The notes: a model not told the origin generated them from the letters alone. Shown: positions 1 to 11,899, counted from the stretch's first letter. The stretch: DNA of 58,727 nucleotides from an uncultured Pelagibacteraceae bacterium (GCA_902597425.1 CACJXT010000003.1:1-58727), one strand, 5' to 3'. Made by a program: numbers and translations.

Positions 1-502
1 ACAAAAAAAAAAATATTTTTTTTGAAAAATTTAAATCTGTAGATATTATTTTATAATAAAAAATTAAATTTATTGTACTTAATAAAAAAACAAGGGTATA
101 TGGTCTAGTTACTTGTGAATATTTGATTAAATATATATTTATACTTATTAAAAAAATAGATAATAAAAAAGAATTATTTTTTGAGACTTGGTAAGAAAGT
201 ATTCCTAAAAATGGTATAGCTAGTATCCCAAAAAAAAGAGGTACATGCCTTCCAATATCAGGATCGTAGCTAAAAAGCTCTAAATATTTTTTTAAAAATA
301 AATCGAATATTGGAGGTGTATGAAAATCATTACTTCTAGTAAAAGTATCTTCTAAAGAAATTTTTGGATCTGCAACCCAAAATGAAGTCATTTCATCTAA
401 CCAATAATTTTCAAAATTTAATTGATATATTCTTAAGAAAATTCCTATTAAAACGAATAATATAGAAGCTAATAAAATATTATTTTTATTTGATGAAAAC
501 AT
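1..502 (-). CDS. GT-C / ArnT-like polytopic membrane glycosyltransferase, truncated by window start (C-terminus missing)
   Basis: Manual reverse-strand translation from ATG at 502: MFSSNKNNILLASILFVLIGIFLRIYQLNFENYWLDEMTSFWVADPKISLEDTF...HTPPIFDLFLKKYLELFSYDP...; open to position 1. The 'WLDE...' luminal motif after TM1 is typical of GT39/GT83-like proteins. Absent from the ORF track because it is truncated. Confidence 0.75.
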   Translation of the reverse strand, partial: MFSSNKNNILLASILFVLIGIFLRIYQLNFENYWLDEMTSFWVADPKISLEDTFTRSNDFHTPPIFDLFLKKYLELFSYDPDIGRHVPLFFGILAIPFLGILSYQVSKNNSFLLSIFLISINIYLIKYSQVTRPYTLVFLLSTINLIFYYKIISTDLNFSKKIFFFL

Positions 503-513
503 TGCGTAAAGGT

Positions 514-2526
514 TTATTTATTATTTAATTTAAATGCAACAATAGCATCTCCAAATGTAACTAGATCAGGATAACCCTGTTTTAAAGACGATGATCCAGT
601 AGATTGAACTATAACATATTGTTCTCCATTTGCCTTATAAATAGACGGTGGTGATGATCCTATGTAAGGTAATTTTTTTTCCCATAATTGTTCACCTGTA
701 AATGTATCATATGCATATATATTAGAATCTAAAGTTCCAGTCGCAAAAATTAAATTTCCTTTTGTGGCTGTAACTCCACCAAAATTCTCAGTTCCAGTTA
801 TAATATTTTTTTCTTTTAATTCTGAATAATAACCAAATGGAATGGTCCAATTTATTTTTCCAGTATTCAAATTCATTGATGAAATTGTTCCCCAGGGTGG
901 TTTTGAGCCAGGAAAACCATTTTGATCAATAAGTCTAGAAAAACTAGAACTATAACTATATTTTTGATTCTCTTTTTGAGTCAATTTTGCGTTCCAAGGA
1001 ATATTATTAGAATTAACATACATAGTTTGATTTGCGTGATCAATCGATGCTCCCATCCATTCTGCACCCCCATGAAAATTGTAAATAATAGTATTTTTAT
1101 TTAAGCTTACAGGTTTGAAAAAACCATATTGAGAATCTTTGACAATTGAATTTATATAATTTGCACTTTTTTCACTAATATTTGTAATATCATTCTTATT
1201 AAAAACATTTTTTCCAAATGGTTCAGGTATTTTTAAATCTAATTGATAAAGGCTAGTTTTTTCTCCTGGAACAGTTGATGCTTCAGCAACTCTATAATTT
1301 AAGTCAAATATATTTTTTCCTGAAACTCTATCAAAAATCAAAGTGTTTGCTCTTTTTGTTGCGGCTACAACTACATCAATCTTATGATTATCTTTAATAA
1401 CGCTGGTTAGTATAGGAGGGCCAGGTAAATCGAAATTCCAAATATCATGTGCTGTTTCTTGAAAAGACCATATTTCACTTTTTTTGTTCAAATCAATTGC
1501 TATCAAACTGCTAGAATTTTTATTTTTTCCAGATCTCCTTGTTCCGTCAAAATAACTATAAGCATTGCCTGTAGTAATATAAACTATGCCTCTATCTAAA
1601 TCTGCAGAAATACCTCCCCATGGATTTCCTCCTTTGCTATTATCATATAAATAACCTCCAAATCTTCCTGTTTTATTGTCTCCGAAGAAATATTTCCATT
1701 TTAACTTTCCGTTATAAATATCATAGACCTCTAGAGTTTTTTCCCATGATACTACAATTATTTGATCTTGATAAATAATTGGAGTTATTTTGCTATAACC
1801 AGTTTTTACATTTAAAAAATTTTTATTTTGTTTACCATCTTTTGCATTAAGGGCTATTAATTCTGATCCATTGCTATTTGCATTAAAAAAAATTCTTGGC
1901 TCTACATTATCTGTCCCTCTCCAATAAATCAGACCTCTTCGAGCAACATCATTATTTAGTTTTTTTGATCTCCAAATTTCCTGACCATTGGTTCCATCTA
2001 TTGCTACAATAAAACCTCCAGGTACAGGTGTATAGATAATTCCATCTACAATTATTGGATTACACTGAATATCAATATCTTTTCCTTTGTTTGAGTTACT
2101 ATTATATATCCAAGCGATATCAAGAGAAGCAATATTGCTTCTATTAATTAAATCCAAATTCGAAAATCTATTTGAATGACTATTTCCATGACTCCTTTCC
2201 CAATCATCTGTATTTAATGGATTTTCAAAAACACTTTTTGTAAAATCATTTGTTTTTTTTATTGTATAAGTTTTTTTTAAATCTTTTCTTAAGTTTTGAT
2301 TGTCTGTTTCCCAATATTTTTTATGTTTTGTAGAATAATTATATAAATAATACTCATATTTTTCATTTATAAACCTGTAAGATTTTTTAACTATGCTAAT
2401 ATCAAAATTCTTAAAACTAAATTCTATAAATGGTTTATTTATAAATTTTTGATTTATTGAAGCACTATCAAATATGATTAAAAAAACTAAAACTGATATT
2501 AAATAAGTTGCAATTTTTTTTGTCAT
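514..2526 (-). CDS. PQQ-dependent (quinoprotein) dehydrogenase-like beta-propeller protein with N-terminal membrane anchor
   Basis: 670 aa; repeated W-motif blades (ALDGTNGQEIWRS, YDIYNGKLKWKY, IDLNKKSEIWSFQ, YDTFTGEQLWEKKL), 'TAHDIWNFDLPGPP' and 'WGGISADLDRGIVYITTGNAY' typical of glucose/alcohol quinoprotein dehydrogenases. Confidence 0.8.
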   Translation of the reverse strand: MTKKIATYLISVLVFLIIFDSASINQKFINKPFIEFSFKNFDISIVKKSYRFINEKYEYYLYNYSTKHKKYWETDNQNLRKDLKKTYTIKKTNDFTKSVFENPLNTDDWERSHGNSHSNRFSNLDLINRSNIASLDIAWIYNSNSNKGKDIDIQCNPIIVDGIIYTPVPGGFIVAIDGTNGQEIWRSKKLNNDVARRGLIYWRGTDNVEPRIFFNANSNGSELIALNAKDGKQNKNFLNVKTGYSKITPIIYQDQIIVVSWEKTLEVYDIYNGKLKWKYFFGDNKTGRFGGYLYDNSKGGNPWGGISADLDRGIVYITTGNAYSYFDGTRRSGKNKNSSSLIAIDLNKKSEIWSFQETAHDIWNFDLPGPPILTSVIKDNHKIDVVVAATKRANTLIFDRVSGKNIFDLNYRVAEASTVPGEKTSLYQLDLKIPEPFGKNVFNKNDITNISEKSANYINSIVKDSQYGFFKPVSLNKNTIIYNFHGGAEWMGASIDHANQTMYVNSNNIPWNAKLTQKENQKYSYSSSFSRLIDQNGFPGSKPPWGTISSMNLNTGKINWTIPFGYYSELKEKNIITGTENFGGVTATKGNLIFATGTLDSNIYAYDTFTGEQLWEKKLPYIGSSPPSIYKANGEQYVIVQSTGSSSLKQGYPDLVTFGDAIVAFKLNNK

Positions 2527-2608
2527 TTAAAAGACTTATATAAGAAAGTTCTTATTAAAAAAAACATGTAGGATCAAGAAAACGTTATCTAAAAAAAAAC
2601 ACTAGCTA

Positions 2609-2698
2609 TGGCGGAGAGAGTGGGATTCGAACCCACGGTACCTTTAACAGTACACACACTTTCCAAGCGTGCGCCTTAAACCGCTCGGCCATCTCTCC
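2609..2698 (-). tRNA. tRNA-Ser (GGA)
   Basis: Reverse strand GGAGAGATGGCCGAGCGGTTTAAGGCGCACGCTTGGAAAGTGTG...GTGGGTTCGAATCCCACTCTCTCCGCCA; 7-bp acceptor, long variable arm, anticodon loop with GGA, encoded CCA. Confidence 0.95.
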
Positions 2699-2727
2699 TA
2701 ATTTACTCTTGATTTTATAAAATAATA

Positions 2728-3534
2728 CTAGATTTTTGGATCAAAGAATACCCACGGCCAATTCAAAGTCTTAGTATGTTTATTAAACCAAAAAGATAAA
2801 TATCTTTCCGCTAAATAAGCATAAAGTCTTTGGGTATCGTATCCCTTAAGATTTTGAAAACCAAAAATTTTTTCACAATTAAATAACCATAAAAATAAGC
2901 TTTTAAACCATTTATCAGCAATTAATGGTTTTGTTATAAATATTATATGAGGATTAAATGAAGTAGAAGTATTTACAAAATGTCTAAATTCTTCTCTATC
3001 AGTATCTTCCATTACGTCTATTGCTTTATGTAAATTTCCATATCCATGATGCATATCAAAATGAAGATTTATAGTACGTTTAGTTTTGTCATAAAAAATA
3101 CTTGGATTTTTTATTAAAGATTTAAATCCCCTTTTTATTATTTTCATCTTTTTTATATTGTTAACTTCTACTGAGTCACAAATAATTGAGTCATAATTTT
3201 CCCATTCAATTGGTGCTTCTTTTAAAAAATGTTCATGGAAATTTTTAAGATTTATAGTTTCATTTTTTGAATTTTTTTTTATCCAAAAACGTCTTTTTTG
3301 ACAAAAACCTAGCCAATTATTTTGATTTATATCTAATTTATTTTTCCAATACCAATATTGAAATGTCAATTCCGAATAGTATTTTTCTTTATTAAAAATA
3401 TTATCACCATAATTACACTTTATATATTTATCTGAAAAATTATCGGTTCCTACAGTTGCAAGATTATAGTTAAAACTTTCCAAATAAGATAATTTTTTAT
3501 CGGTAACACAATAAATTTCTAGTTTATTATTCAT
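2728..3534 (-). CDS. DUF4422-type glycosyltransferase-like protein
   Basis: 268 aa; 'SELTFQYWYWKN...NWLGFCQKRRFW' and 'MHHGYGNLHKAIDVM' resemble DUF4422 capsular polysaccharide proteins. Confidence 0.65.
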   Translation of the reverse strand: MNNKLEIYCVTDKKLSYLESFNYNLATVGTDNFSDKYIKCNYGDNIFNKEKYYSELTFQYWYWKNKLDINQNNWLGFCQKRRFWIKKNSKNETINLKNFHEHFLKEAPIEWENYDSIICDSVEVNNIKKMKIIKRGFKSLIKNPSIFYDKTKRTINLHFDMHHGYGNLHKAIDVMEDTDREEFRHFVNTSTSFNPHIIFITKPLIADKWFKSLFLWLFNCEKIFGFQNLKGYDTQRLYAYLAERYLSFWFNKHTKTLNWPWVFFDPKI

Positions 3535-3564
3535 TTAAGTTTATTTTTGGTTTGATAATTAGTT

Positions 3565-4377
3565 TCAAGCTATAAATTCCTTAAATTTATCTATATTTTT
3601 TTTTAAAAATTCTGGAAAACTTTTATCTATTTCAATTTTATAATATCTTTCATCTCGACCAATTATATCTAGGCCTAATTTTATATTTTGTTCAATTAAC
3701 TTAACATCAAGAAATTTTTCGTCTATTTTTTCCTTAAAAACATATGGATCGTTTGTTTCACAAAGGTTTTTATATTTATATAAAAGTTGTTCGGGATTTT
3801 TTAAATTACAAAAATGCCAGCCACCATCTTCAATAATATTGTTTAGTCTAAATTTATCTATTCGCCAGAATGGTCTTTTTTTAAATTTTAAATCTCTTAA
3901 CCATTGAGGTGATTTAAGATATTTTTTAACACAAATTCTACTGCCATACCAATAAGGATTTTTTTTACTTGCAAGATTTAATTTATAATAAAAATGTCTT
4001 TGTTTTAAAACAGCATATCTCATTTGAGTTTTAAAATTATTTATTGATATTGGGTTTGGTATTTCATCTAAATCTGAAATAATAATTAAATCATCTTCAA
4101 TTGTATTTTTTAAACCTCTAAAAATACAATTTCTTTGAAAATTCTCTCTCAGATAAGGATTATCTCCATCTGGCATATCTTCAACTGGAATATAAATAAT
4201 CTTGTCTTTAAACTTTGAAAATTTACTAATATCAAATCTAAATTTTTTATAGTTATTTTGCCATGTTTTATTACCTTCTACGATAACAAAATAGTCTACG
4301 TGGTTATTTAAAATATTTAATCTTAATTCTAAAAGTAAATCTTCATCCCAATAAGAAAAACAGTCGTAAATTTTCAT
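3565..4377 (-). CDS. Glycosyltransferase family 17-like protein
   Basis: 270 aa; MKIYDCFSYWDEDLLLELRLNIL...VDYFVIVEGNKTW...LIISDLDEIPNP, characteristic of GT17 proteins. Confidence 0.75.
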   Translation of the reverse strand: MKIYDCFSYWDEDLLLELRLNILNNHVDYFVIVEGNKTWQNNYKKFRFDISKFSKFKDKIIYIPVEDMPDGDNPYLRENFQRNCIFRGLKNTIEDDLIIISDLDEIPNPISINNFKTQMRYAVLKQRHFYYKLNLASKKNPYWYGSRICVKKYLKSPQWLRDLKFKKRPFWRIDKFRLNNIIEDGGWHFCNLKNPEQLLYKYKNLCETNDPYVFKEKIDEKFLDVKLIEQNIKLGLDIIGRDERYYKIEIDKSFPEFLKKNIDKFKEFIA

Positions 4378-4394
4378 TTATCTACCTTTGCATT

Positions 4395-5417
4395 TTAACT
4401 TAACCAGTTATCTAAAATTTTCATATTTCCTAAAGTATCGTCTATTGTTAAGCCTGGATAATCTGGATTTTTTTTATTTTCTAATATGCACTGACTTAAC
4501 TTATTTATTTCATGTGAAAAAATATTACCACTATCATTAATTTCAATCTTTTGAGGATTTTCGCCCAATATATTAATTATTGAAGGGCTAGCATGCCATG
4601 TGCTTTCCACAATCAACTCTCCTTTACTTCCTACTATTTTGCTATACTGCCCTAAATTCCTTGTAAAAGATGCACTTACATTACATTTAAAATTATTTTC
4701 AAAATTAAGTTCAGCATAAGAATCTATATCTACACCGGTGCTTCCAATTTCTTTTTTTTTATTTAAAACTCTAACTTTACTATAATCTATTTTTGAAATT
4801 AAAGATGCTATCAAAGTGCTAAAAGAGACTGGGTAACAACCTAAATCTAATATTACACCACCTCCTAAATTTTTATTATAAATTCTTCTTTCTTTATTTA
4901 ATTTTTTTTTTATTTTAAATCCAAAAAAATTTTTTGTTATAATGTTTATTCCAAAAACTGAATCCATTGAAATTAATTTTCCAATTACTTTTTTGTTTAG
5001 TAATTCTATAACTTTTAAAATTTGAGGATGATACCTATACATAAATGCTTCAGCAAAAAATATATCACTATTATAATGAAAATCTTTAATATCTTTTATT
5101 TCAGAAAAATTTACAGTAGCAGGTTTTTCGACTAAAACTTTTTTATTATTTTTAATGCACTCTACTATCCATTCATGGTGTAATGAATTTGGTAAGGCTA
5201 TATAAACTATATCTATTTCATTACATTTTAATAAATTTTTATAATCATCAAAGCAATAATTTTCTTTTATTTTAAATTCTTCTTTAAATTTTTTAAGCTT
5301 ATTAATATTCCTGCTTGATATCCCAATTAATTTTGCATTTTCTGAATTTTTAAAACCATCAGCAAATTTATTAGCAATATTTCCTAAACCTATGATGCCC
5401 CAATTAACCTTTTTCAT
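4395..5417 (-). CDS. Gfo/Idh/MocA family oxidoreductase
   Basis: 340 aa; N-terminal Rossmann 'WGIIGLGNIANKFADGF', 'VLVEKPATVNFSE' motif. Confidence 0.85.
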   Translation of the reverse strand: MKKVNWGIIGLGNIANKFADGFKNSENAKLIGISSRNINKLKKFKEEFKIKENYCFDDYKNLLKCNEIDIVYIALPNSLHHEWIVECIKNNKKVLVEKPATVNFSEIKDIKDFHYNSDIFFAEAFMYRYHPQILKVIELLNKKVIGKLISMDSVFGINIITKNFFGFKIKKKLNKERRIYNKNLGGGVILDLGCYPVSFSTLIASLISKIDYSKVRVLNKKKEIGSTGVDIDSYAELNFENNFKCNVSASFTRNLGQYSKIVGSKGELIVESTWHASPSIINILGENPQKIEINDSGNIFSHEINKLSQCILENKKNPDYPGLTIDDTLGNMKILDNWLS

Positions 5418-5421
5418 AAAA

Positions 5422-7227
5422 TTAATCTTTACTTATTTTTAAAACACCTATGAATGCTTTTTGTGGAATTTCGACTCTGCCAAATTGCTTAGATCTTGTT
5501 TTACCTTTTTTTTGTTTATCAAGTAATTTTCTTTTTCTATCTCTTGCTCCGCCACCATGAATTTTGGTCAATACGTCTTTTTTAAAACCCTTAATAGTTT
5601 CTCTAGCAATAATTTTACCTCCTATTGCAGCTTGAACTGGTATCATAAAATTATGTCTTGGAATTAAATCTTTTAATTTTTCACAAACTTCTCTTCCTAT
5701 AGACTGAGCAAAATCTTTATGTATCATCATTGATAAAGCATCAACTGGTTCAGAATTTACTAAAATTCCTAATTTTACCAAATCTCCTTCTCTATGTTCA
5801 ATAATTTCGTAATCAAAACTTGCATATCCACTGCTTAATGATTTTAATTTGTCATAAAAATCAAAAACAACTTCATTAAGAGGAAGTTCGTAGTTTAAAA
5901 CCGCACGATTTCCTGAATATGTTAAATTTTTCTGTATACCTCGCTTATCTTGACATACTTTAATAATTGGTCCTAAATATTCATCAGGTGTTATAATAGT
6001 GGCTTTAATCCAAGGTTCTTCTATAGACTTAATATGTGTTAAATCTGGTAGACTTGAAGGATTTTGCAAATCTATTACTTTTCCATTATTTAGATGAACT
6101 TTATAAACAACTCCAGGAGTAGTTGTTAATAAATTGATGTCAAATTCCCTTTCTAATCTTTGAGTGATTATTTCTAAATGAAGTAAACCTAAAAAACCAC
6201 ATCTAAATCCCAAGCCAAGAGCTGATGAAGATTCTGCTTCAAATAAAAAACTAGAATCATTTAACTGAAGTTTTGCCAAACCATCTTTAAGTTTTTGATA
6301 CTCAGAACTATCAACGGGAAAAAGTCCACAAAAAACAACAGGTTTGCTTGGCTTAAAGCCTGGCAACGATTCTTTTAAAGGTTTATTTGCATCACATATA
6401 GTATCACCTACTTTTGTTTCAGATAAATTTTTTATACCAGTAATAATAAAGCCAATTTCACCACTGCTCAAAGACTCTATGTCTTTAGGTTTAGGTGTAA
6501 AAACACCTACTTTTTCAACTAAATATTCTTGGTTTGTAGACATCATTTTAATTTTCATATTTTTTGAAATTATTCCATCAATTACTCGTACTAGTGTCAC
6601 TACACCCAAATACGAATCATACCAACTGTCAACCAGTAAACATTTAAGAGATTCATTTTCTTTGCCCTTTGGTGCAGGTAATTTTTTAATAATTTCTTCT
6701 AAAATTTCCTCTACACCTTCTCCAGTTTTTCCAGAACACGGAATTGCATCTTCCGTTCCTATACCAATTACATCTTCAATTTGTTTTTTTGTTTTATCAA
6801 CGTCTGAAGCTGGTAAATCAATTTTATTTAAAACAGGAATTATTTCATGATTTATTTCTAAAGCTTGATAAACATTAGCCAATGTTTGTGCTTCAACTCC
6901 TTGTGTGCTATCAACTATTAATATAGAACCCTCGCAGGCATATAGAGATCTACTTACTTCATAACTAAAATCTACATGTCCAGGTGTATCAATAATATTT
7001 AGAATATATTTTTTTCCATCCTTAGCATTATAATTTAGACGAACTGTTTGAGCTTTAATTGTAATGCCTCTTTCTCTTTCAATATCCATCGAGTCAAGAA
7101 CTTGTTCTTTCATTTCTCTGTCAGTTAAACCTCCACATTTATGAATTAGTCTATCTGCTAACGTAGATTTACCGTGATCAATATGCGCAATTATAGAAAA
7201 ATTACGTATAACTTCATTGTTAGACAT
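5422..7227 (-). CDS. lepA: Elongation factor 4 (LepA)
   Basis: 601 aa; [49 protein letters not shown]-terminal '[40 protein letters not shown]'. Confidence 0.97.
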   Translation of the reverse strand: MSNNEVIRNFSIIAHIDHGKSTLADRLIHKCGGLTDREMKEQVLDSMDIERERGITIKAQTVRLNYNAKDGKKYILNIIDTPGHVDFSYEVSRSLYACEGSILIVDSTQGVEAQTLANVYQALEINHEIIPVLNKIDLPASDVDKTKKQIEDVIGIGTEDAIPCSGKTGEGVEEILEEIIKKLPAPKGKENESLKCLLVDSWYDSYLGVVTLVRVIDGIISKNMKIKMMSTNQEYLVEKVGVFTPKPKDIESLSSGEIGFIITGIKNLSETKVGDTICDANKPLKESLPGFKPSKPVVFCGLFPVDSSEYQKLKDGLAKLQLNDSSFLFEAESSSALGLGFRCGFLGLLHLEIITQRLEREFDINLLTTTPGVVYKVHLNNGKVIDLQNPSSLPDLTHIKSIEEPWIKATIITPDEYLGPIIKVCQDKRGIQKNLTYSGNRAVLNYELPLNEVVFDFYDKLKSLSSGYASFDYEIIEHREGDLVKLGILVNSEPVDALSMMIHKDFAQSIGREVCEKLKDLIPRHNFMIPVQAAIGGKIIARETIKGFKKDVLTKIHGGGARDRKRKLLDKQKKGKTRSKQFGRVEIPQKAFIGVLKISKD

Positions 7228-9629
7228 TATGATCTTAGTATTGCACCTGTTGTCTCTTGAACTGTTGATATAATTTTTTTGCTTACTTCTTCTATATCTT
7301 TATCACTTAAAGTTTTGTCTTTAGGTTCCAGAGTTACATTAAATGCAATTGATTTCTTTCCTGAAGTAATATTATCTCCTTGATAAACATCAAAAATTTT
7401 TACTTCTTTAATTAATTCTTTATCAATTTTCTTAACTAAATTAATAATCTCTCCAGAGCTATATTTTTCATCAATAACAAATGCAAAATCTCTAACTACT
7501 TTTTGATAATCAGAAATAACAAATTGAGGTTTTGCTTCTCTAATTTTCTTTCTTGACTTGGGTATATTGTTTAAAATAATTTCGAAACCTAAAACATTAT
7601 CAATTTTAAGATCGAACTTTTTAATAATAAATGGATGAATTTCACCAAAATATGCTAGTTCTGGGCCACTAGGTGAACCCAAAGATAACAAACCAGATCT
7701 TCCAGGATGATACCATTTTTTTGTCTTATTGCTCACCACTATCTTAGAACTGTCGATGCCAATTTCATTTAAAGTTCTTAAAGCATCATTTTTAATATCA
7801 TAAACATCAAAGTTTCGTTCTTTTTCTATCCAATTTTTTCTAGAATACTTTCCTGTTTTAATTGCACCAATCATTGTTGTTTGTTCTCCGGGTTCGTTAC
7901 CTTTAAAAACTGGTCCTATTTCAAACATCATTAAATCTTCAAAATTCCTATGAATATTTTTTTTTGCACTAATCATTAAATTAGAATAAAGAGATGATCT
8001 TAAAACATCCAAATCACTTGAAATTGGATTAGATAACTTAATTTCATTTTTTAATTCAGAGAAAAGAATATCTATTTTTGAATCTGTAAATGACCAAGTA
8101 ACTGCTTCGGTATATCCTTTTGATGCAACAGATCTTTGAGCAAAATGAAAAAGTTTTTGTTTATCATTTAAAGTATCTTTTATATTTTCCTTTTCAGGAT
8201 TTATTAAAGGTATTTTGTCATAGCCTTTGATTCTTGTTAATTCCTCTATGAGATCAATATCTTCCTTAATATCTGGTCTCCAAGTAGGGGGTAAAACTTT
8301 AATTTTTTTTCCACTCATTCTTAAAGAACATCCCAATGAAAGTAAAATTTTTTTAATTTCAGAGTTTGTAATTGAAAATCCTATAACTTTTGAAAACTTT
8401 ATTGTTTCTAAATCAATTATTTTTCTTTCATCTTTTATTTTTCCTACTATTGAAAACTTGCTAGCCTCACCACCACATATATCTAGTATTAATGCTGTTC
8501 CAAGTTCTAAACCCAATTTTATAGAATTTGGGTCTATGCCCCTTTCAAATCTATATTTTGCATCAGTATCAATATTTAATAATTTAGAAGTTTTTCTAAT
8601 TGGAGATGGAAAAAAATATGCAGATTCTAATAAAATATTTTTTGTTGAAAATTCTGTACCAGATCTAGTTCCTCCAATAATACCTCCAAGACCTAAAACT
8701 CCAGATTTATCACTAATTGCACACATATTGTTTTGAAGTTTATATTTTTTATTGTCCAAGGCTTCAAAAGACTCTCCTTTTTTTGAATTTCTAACAATAA
8801 TTTCTTGATCAATCTTGTCAGCATCATAAGCATGCAAAGGTCTATTTAAATCAAACATTACATAATTGGTAACATCTACAATTGCTGAAATAGGTTTTAA
8901 ACCTAAAGAAATAATTCTTTTTTTGAGCCAATCTGGGCTTTCTTTATTTTGAACATTTCTAATATATACGCATCCAAAAATACCACAGCCCTGATCTTTT
9001 TCTTTTTTTATTGAAACTTTAATTGGATTATTAAATTTTTGATTTATTTTAATTGGAGTTTGTTTTTTTAAATTACCTAAACCAGAAGATGCTAAATCCC
9101 TGGCAATACCTTTAACACCCAAACAATCAGGTCTATTAGGTGTAATAGCTATATCAAGAGTTTTTTCCCCGATGTTATTAAAATATTTATCACCAATATT
9201 TTTTTCTTTTTTATTTAATTCAATAATTCCTTCTTTATCTGAAGATTCATCAAGTTCATATCCTGAACAAAGCATGCCATGAGACTCTATTCCTCTTATT
9301 TTTGCTACTTTTAATTTCATATTAGTTTTTGGAATAACTGAACCTGGAGGAGCGTAAACTGCGAATAGTCCTTCTCTAGCATTTTGAGCTCCGCAAACAA
9401 CTTTGACTAAATTTCCAGAACCTATATCAACATTACAAAGCTTTAATTTATCTGCATTTGGATGTTTTTGAGATTTTATTATTTTACAAACAATAAAATT
9501 ATCTAAATTATCATTTGATGATCTTATATTTTCTACCTCTAAACCAATTTCTGTCAACCGTTCTGCTACTTGATTTAAGTTTGCTTTAGTTGCTAAATGA
9601 TTTTTTAACCATGATAAAGAAGTTATCAT
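7227..9629 (-). CDS. pheT: Phenylalanyl-tRNA synthetase beta subunit
   Basis: 800 aa; N-terminal tRNA-binding domain, B3/B4 and B5 domains; '[19 protein letters not shown]', '[10 protein letters not shown]'. Confidence 0.96.
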   Translation of the reverse strand: MITSLSWLKNHLATKANLNQVAERLTEIGLEVENIRSSNDNLDNFIVCKIIKSQKHPNADKLKLCNVDIGSGNLVKVVCGAQNAREGLFAVYAPPGSVIPKTNMKLKVAKIRGIESHGMLCSGYELDESSDKEGIIELNKKEKNIGDKYFNNIGEKTLDIAITPNRPDCLGVKGIARDLASSGLGNLKKQTPIKINQKFNNPIKVSIKKEKDQGCGIFGCVYIRNVQNKESPDWLKKRIISLGLKPISAIVDVTNYVMFDLNRPLHAYDADKIDQEIIVRNSKKGESFEALDNKKYKLQNNMCAISDKSGVLGLGGIIGGTRSGTEFSTKNILLESAYFFPSPIRKTSKLLNIDTDAKYRFERGIDPNSIKLGLELGTALILDICGGEASKFSIVGKIKDERKIIDLETIKFSKVIGFSITNSEIKKILLSLGCSLRMSGKKIKVLPPTWRPDIKEDIDLIEELTRIKGYDKIPLINPEKENIKDTLNDKQKLFHFAQRSVASKGYTEAVTWSFTDSKIDILFSELKNEIKLSNPISSDLDVLRSSLYSNLMISAKKNIHRNFEDLMMFEIGPVFKGNEPGEQTTMIGAIKTGKYSRKNWIEKERNFDVYDIKNDALRTLNEIGIDSSKIVVSNKTKKWYHPGRSGLLSLGSPSGPELAYFGEIHPFIIKKFDLKIDNVLGFEIILNNIPKSRKKIREAKPQFVISDYQKVVRDFAFVIDEKYSSGEIINLVKKIDKELIKEVKIFDVYQGDNITSGKKSIAFNVTLEPKDKTLSDKDIEEVSKKIISTVQETTGAILRS

Positions 9630-10693
9630 CTACTTAAACCTCTATAATTTGTTGGAACATCTAATGGATCAAATCCATAAAATTCTAACCATCTAATATC
9701 ACTCTCAAAAAAAGCTCTAAGGTCATTTATTCCATATTTTAACATAGCCAATCGATCAATTCCTACACCAAAAGCATAGCCTTGGTATTGTTTTGGATTA
9801 ACTTTTGCATTTTTTAGAACGTTAGGGTGTACCATTCCACAGCCAAGAATTTCTAACCATTTATCACCTTCTCCAATCTTAATTTTTCCATCTTGAATTT
9901 TATATCCAATATCCACTTCTGCTGATGGTTCAGTAAAAGGAAAATGGCTCGGTCTAAACCTTATTCTTACTTTTTCAACTTCGAAGAACTTCTTAACAAA
10001 GTAATATAAGCAACCCTTAAGATGACCCATGTTAACGTTTTTATCTATATGCAAACCTTCCAATTGATGAAACATGGGTGAATGTGTTTGGTCACTATCA
10101 TGTCTGTAAGTTCTTCCAGGAACAATTATTTTAAATGGTGGTTTGCTCTTAAGCATTGTTCTAATTTGAACTGGTGATGTATGTGTTCGTAAAAGTAAAT
10201 CCTTTGAATTATCAAGATAAAAAGTATCGTGCATGTCTCTCGCGGGATGATTTTCTGGAGTATTAAGTGCAGAAAAATTATAATATTCATTCTCTACATC
10301 TGGTCCTTCTTCAACAGAAAAACCAATTTCAGAAAAAATAGAAGTAACTTCATCGATTACTTGTGAAACAGGGTGAATTTTTCCAGCAAAATAAGTTCTG
10401 CCTGGTAAAGTTATATCTATCTTTTCATTTTCAAGTTTTTTGTTTATTTCCTTGTTTTGAATATTTTCATTTTTCTTTAAAATTAATTCTTCTAATTCAT
10501 TTTTTAAATAATTTAATTCTGAAGCTAATTCCTTTCTTTTGTTTTCAGCAATTGATCCCAATTGTTTAAATTTAGTTGATACAACTCCATTTTTTCCAAA
10601 TAGTTCTGTTTTAATTTCATTGAGTTTATTTTGATCTAAATCTTTATTTAATTTTAAAAGATACTCTTCTTTTATTTTTTTAATCTCTGACAT
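9626..10693 (-). CDS. pheS: Phenylalanyl-tRNA synthetase alpha subunit
   Basis: 355 aa; '[17 protein letters not shown]', '[14 protein letters not shown]', '[16 protein letters not shown]'. Overlaps pheT start by 4 nt. Confidence 0.97.
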   Translation of the reverse strand: MSEIKKIKEEYLLKLNKDLDQNKLNEIKTELFGKNGVVSTKFKQLGSIAENKRKELASELNYLKNELEELILKKNENIQNKEINKKLENEKIDITLPGRTYFAGKIHPVSQVIDEVTSIFSEIGFSVEEGPDVENEYYNFSALNTPENHPARDMHDTFYLDNSKDLLLRTHTSPVQIRTMLKSKPPFKIIVPGRTYRHDSDQTHSPMFHQLEGLHIDKNVNMGHLKGCLYYFVKKFFEVEKVRIRFRPSHFPFTEPSAEVDIGYKIQDGKIKIGEGDKWLEILGCGMVHPNVLKNAKVNPKQYQGYAFGVGIDRLAMLKYGINDLRAFFESDIRWLEFYGFDPLDVPTNYRGLSR

Positions 10694-10736
10694 ATCTACA
10701 GATTATTTCTTCGCCAAAATAAAACAATAGCGAAGA

Positions 10737-11093
10737 TTAATTTAATGCTGATTGAGCTTTTTTTACGATTGTTTTAAAGGCTTCTGGGTTATCATAAGCT
10801 ATTTCTGCTAGTATTTTTCTATCAAGTTGAATTCCAGATTTATTTAGCCCATTAATAAATTTTGAGTATGTTAAACCTTCAGCTCTTACCCCAGCATTAA
10901 TTCTCTGTATCCATAAAGACTTAAAATCTCTTTTTTTTGCTCTACGATCCCTATAAGCATATTGCATTGCTTTTTCCATAGCTTGTTTTGCAACTCTAAT
11001 CGTATTTTTTCTTCTTCCCCACTGACCTTTAACAGCTTTTAAAACTTTTTTATGTTTAGCGTGGCTAGTTACACCTCTTTTTACTCTTGTCAT
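10737..11093 (-). CDS. rplT: 50S ribosomal protein L20
   Basis: 118 aa; [19 protein letters not shown]...[20 protein letters not shown]. Confidence 0.97.
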   Translation of the reverse strand: MTRVKRGVTSHAKHKKVLKAVKGQWGRRKNTIRVAKQAMEKAMQYAYRDRRAKKRDFKSLWIQRINAGVRAEGLTYSKFINGLNKSGIQLDRKILAEIAYDNPEAFKTIVKKAQSALN

Positions 11094-11094
11094 T

Positions 11095-11301
11095 TTATCC
11101 CCTTAAACTGTAAGGCATATATGATTTAACTATTTTGCCATCCTGTTTTGACATCTTAGTTGTGCCTCTTAATTTTCTTATTTGTGAATTTGTTCTTTTA
11201 ATCATACCATGCCTTTTACCAGCTTGAGCCATTATCACCTTCCCTCTAGCTGTAATTTTAAATCTTTTCTTTGCTGAACTTTTGGTTTTTAGCTTTGGCA
11301 T
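11095..11301 (-). CDS. rpmI: 50S ribosomal protein L35
   Basis: 68 aa; [22 protein letters not shown]. Confidence 0.96.
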   Translation of the reverse strand: MPKLKTKSSAKKRFKITARGKVIMAQAGKRHGMIKRTNSQIRKLRGTTKMSKQDGKIVKSYMPYSLRG

Positions 11302-11353
11302 AATTGGTCAGGTTATACAAATATTGATATAAATTTACAACACCTATTATTAT

Positions 11354-11899
11354 TTATAAAGGTTGGATAACCATTATTATTTGTTTACCATCAAATCTTG
11401 GGTCCAATTCAACCTTACCTACCTCTTGCATATCAATTTTAATTTTATCCATTAACTCTTCGCCTAAATGTGAGTGTTGTAATTCTCTTCCCTTAAATCT
11501 AATGGTAAATTTTACTTTATCACCTTTAGATATAAACTTTTGGGCATTCTTAATCTTAAATTGATAATCATGAGTTTCTGTTACAGGTCGTAGTTTAATT
11601 TCTTTTACTTCAATTTTTTTTTGTTTTTTTTTTGCCTGGTTAGCTTTTTTTTGAATATCGTACTTATATTTACCTATATCAATAATTTTACAAACTGGAG
11701 GTTTAGCATTAGGCGCAATTTCAATTAAATCCAAACCTTCTTCTTTTGCCATTGATATAGCTTCATTTGTATTTAATATTCCTAAATTTTCTCCATTACT
11801 AGCTATGACTTGTACTTCGGGTGAATTAATTCTATTGTTAGATTTTGGACCCCTATCCCTAGTTCTTTTTTGAAAATTATTTTGTCTAAATTCTGCCAC
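11354..11899 (-). CDS. infC: Translation initiation factor IF-3 (GTG start)
   Basis: 181 aa; 'NNRINSPEVQVI...LDLIEIAPNAKPPVCKIIDIGKYKY'; genomic start codon reads GTG (cac at 11897-11899), directly after the thrS stop. Confidence 0.96.
   Translation of the reverse strand: MAEFRQNNFQKRTRDRGPKSNNRINSPEVQVIASNGENLGILNTNEAISMAKEEGLDLIEIAPNAKPPVCKIIDIGKYKYDIQKKANQAKKKQKKIEVKEIKLRPVTETHDYQFKIKNAQKFISKGDKVKFTIRFKGRELQHSHLGEELMDKIKIDMQEVGKVELDPRFDGKQIIMVIQPL

Noticed and set aside
922-1104. Antisense ORFs of 60-170 aa in the track (e.g. 922..1104, 6344..6850, 8227..8736, 19900..20307, 24836..25120, 26202..26450, 28157..28402, 33057..33281, 41381..41626, 50095..50325, 52225..52416, 58183..58518)
   Set aside because: They lie opposite well-supported conserved genes, show no domain motifs and have composition expected from reading the complementary strand.
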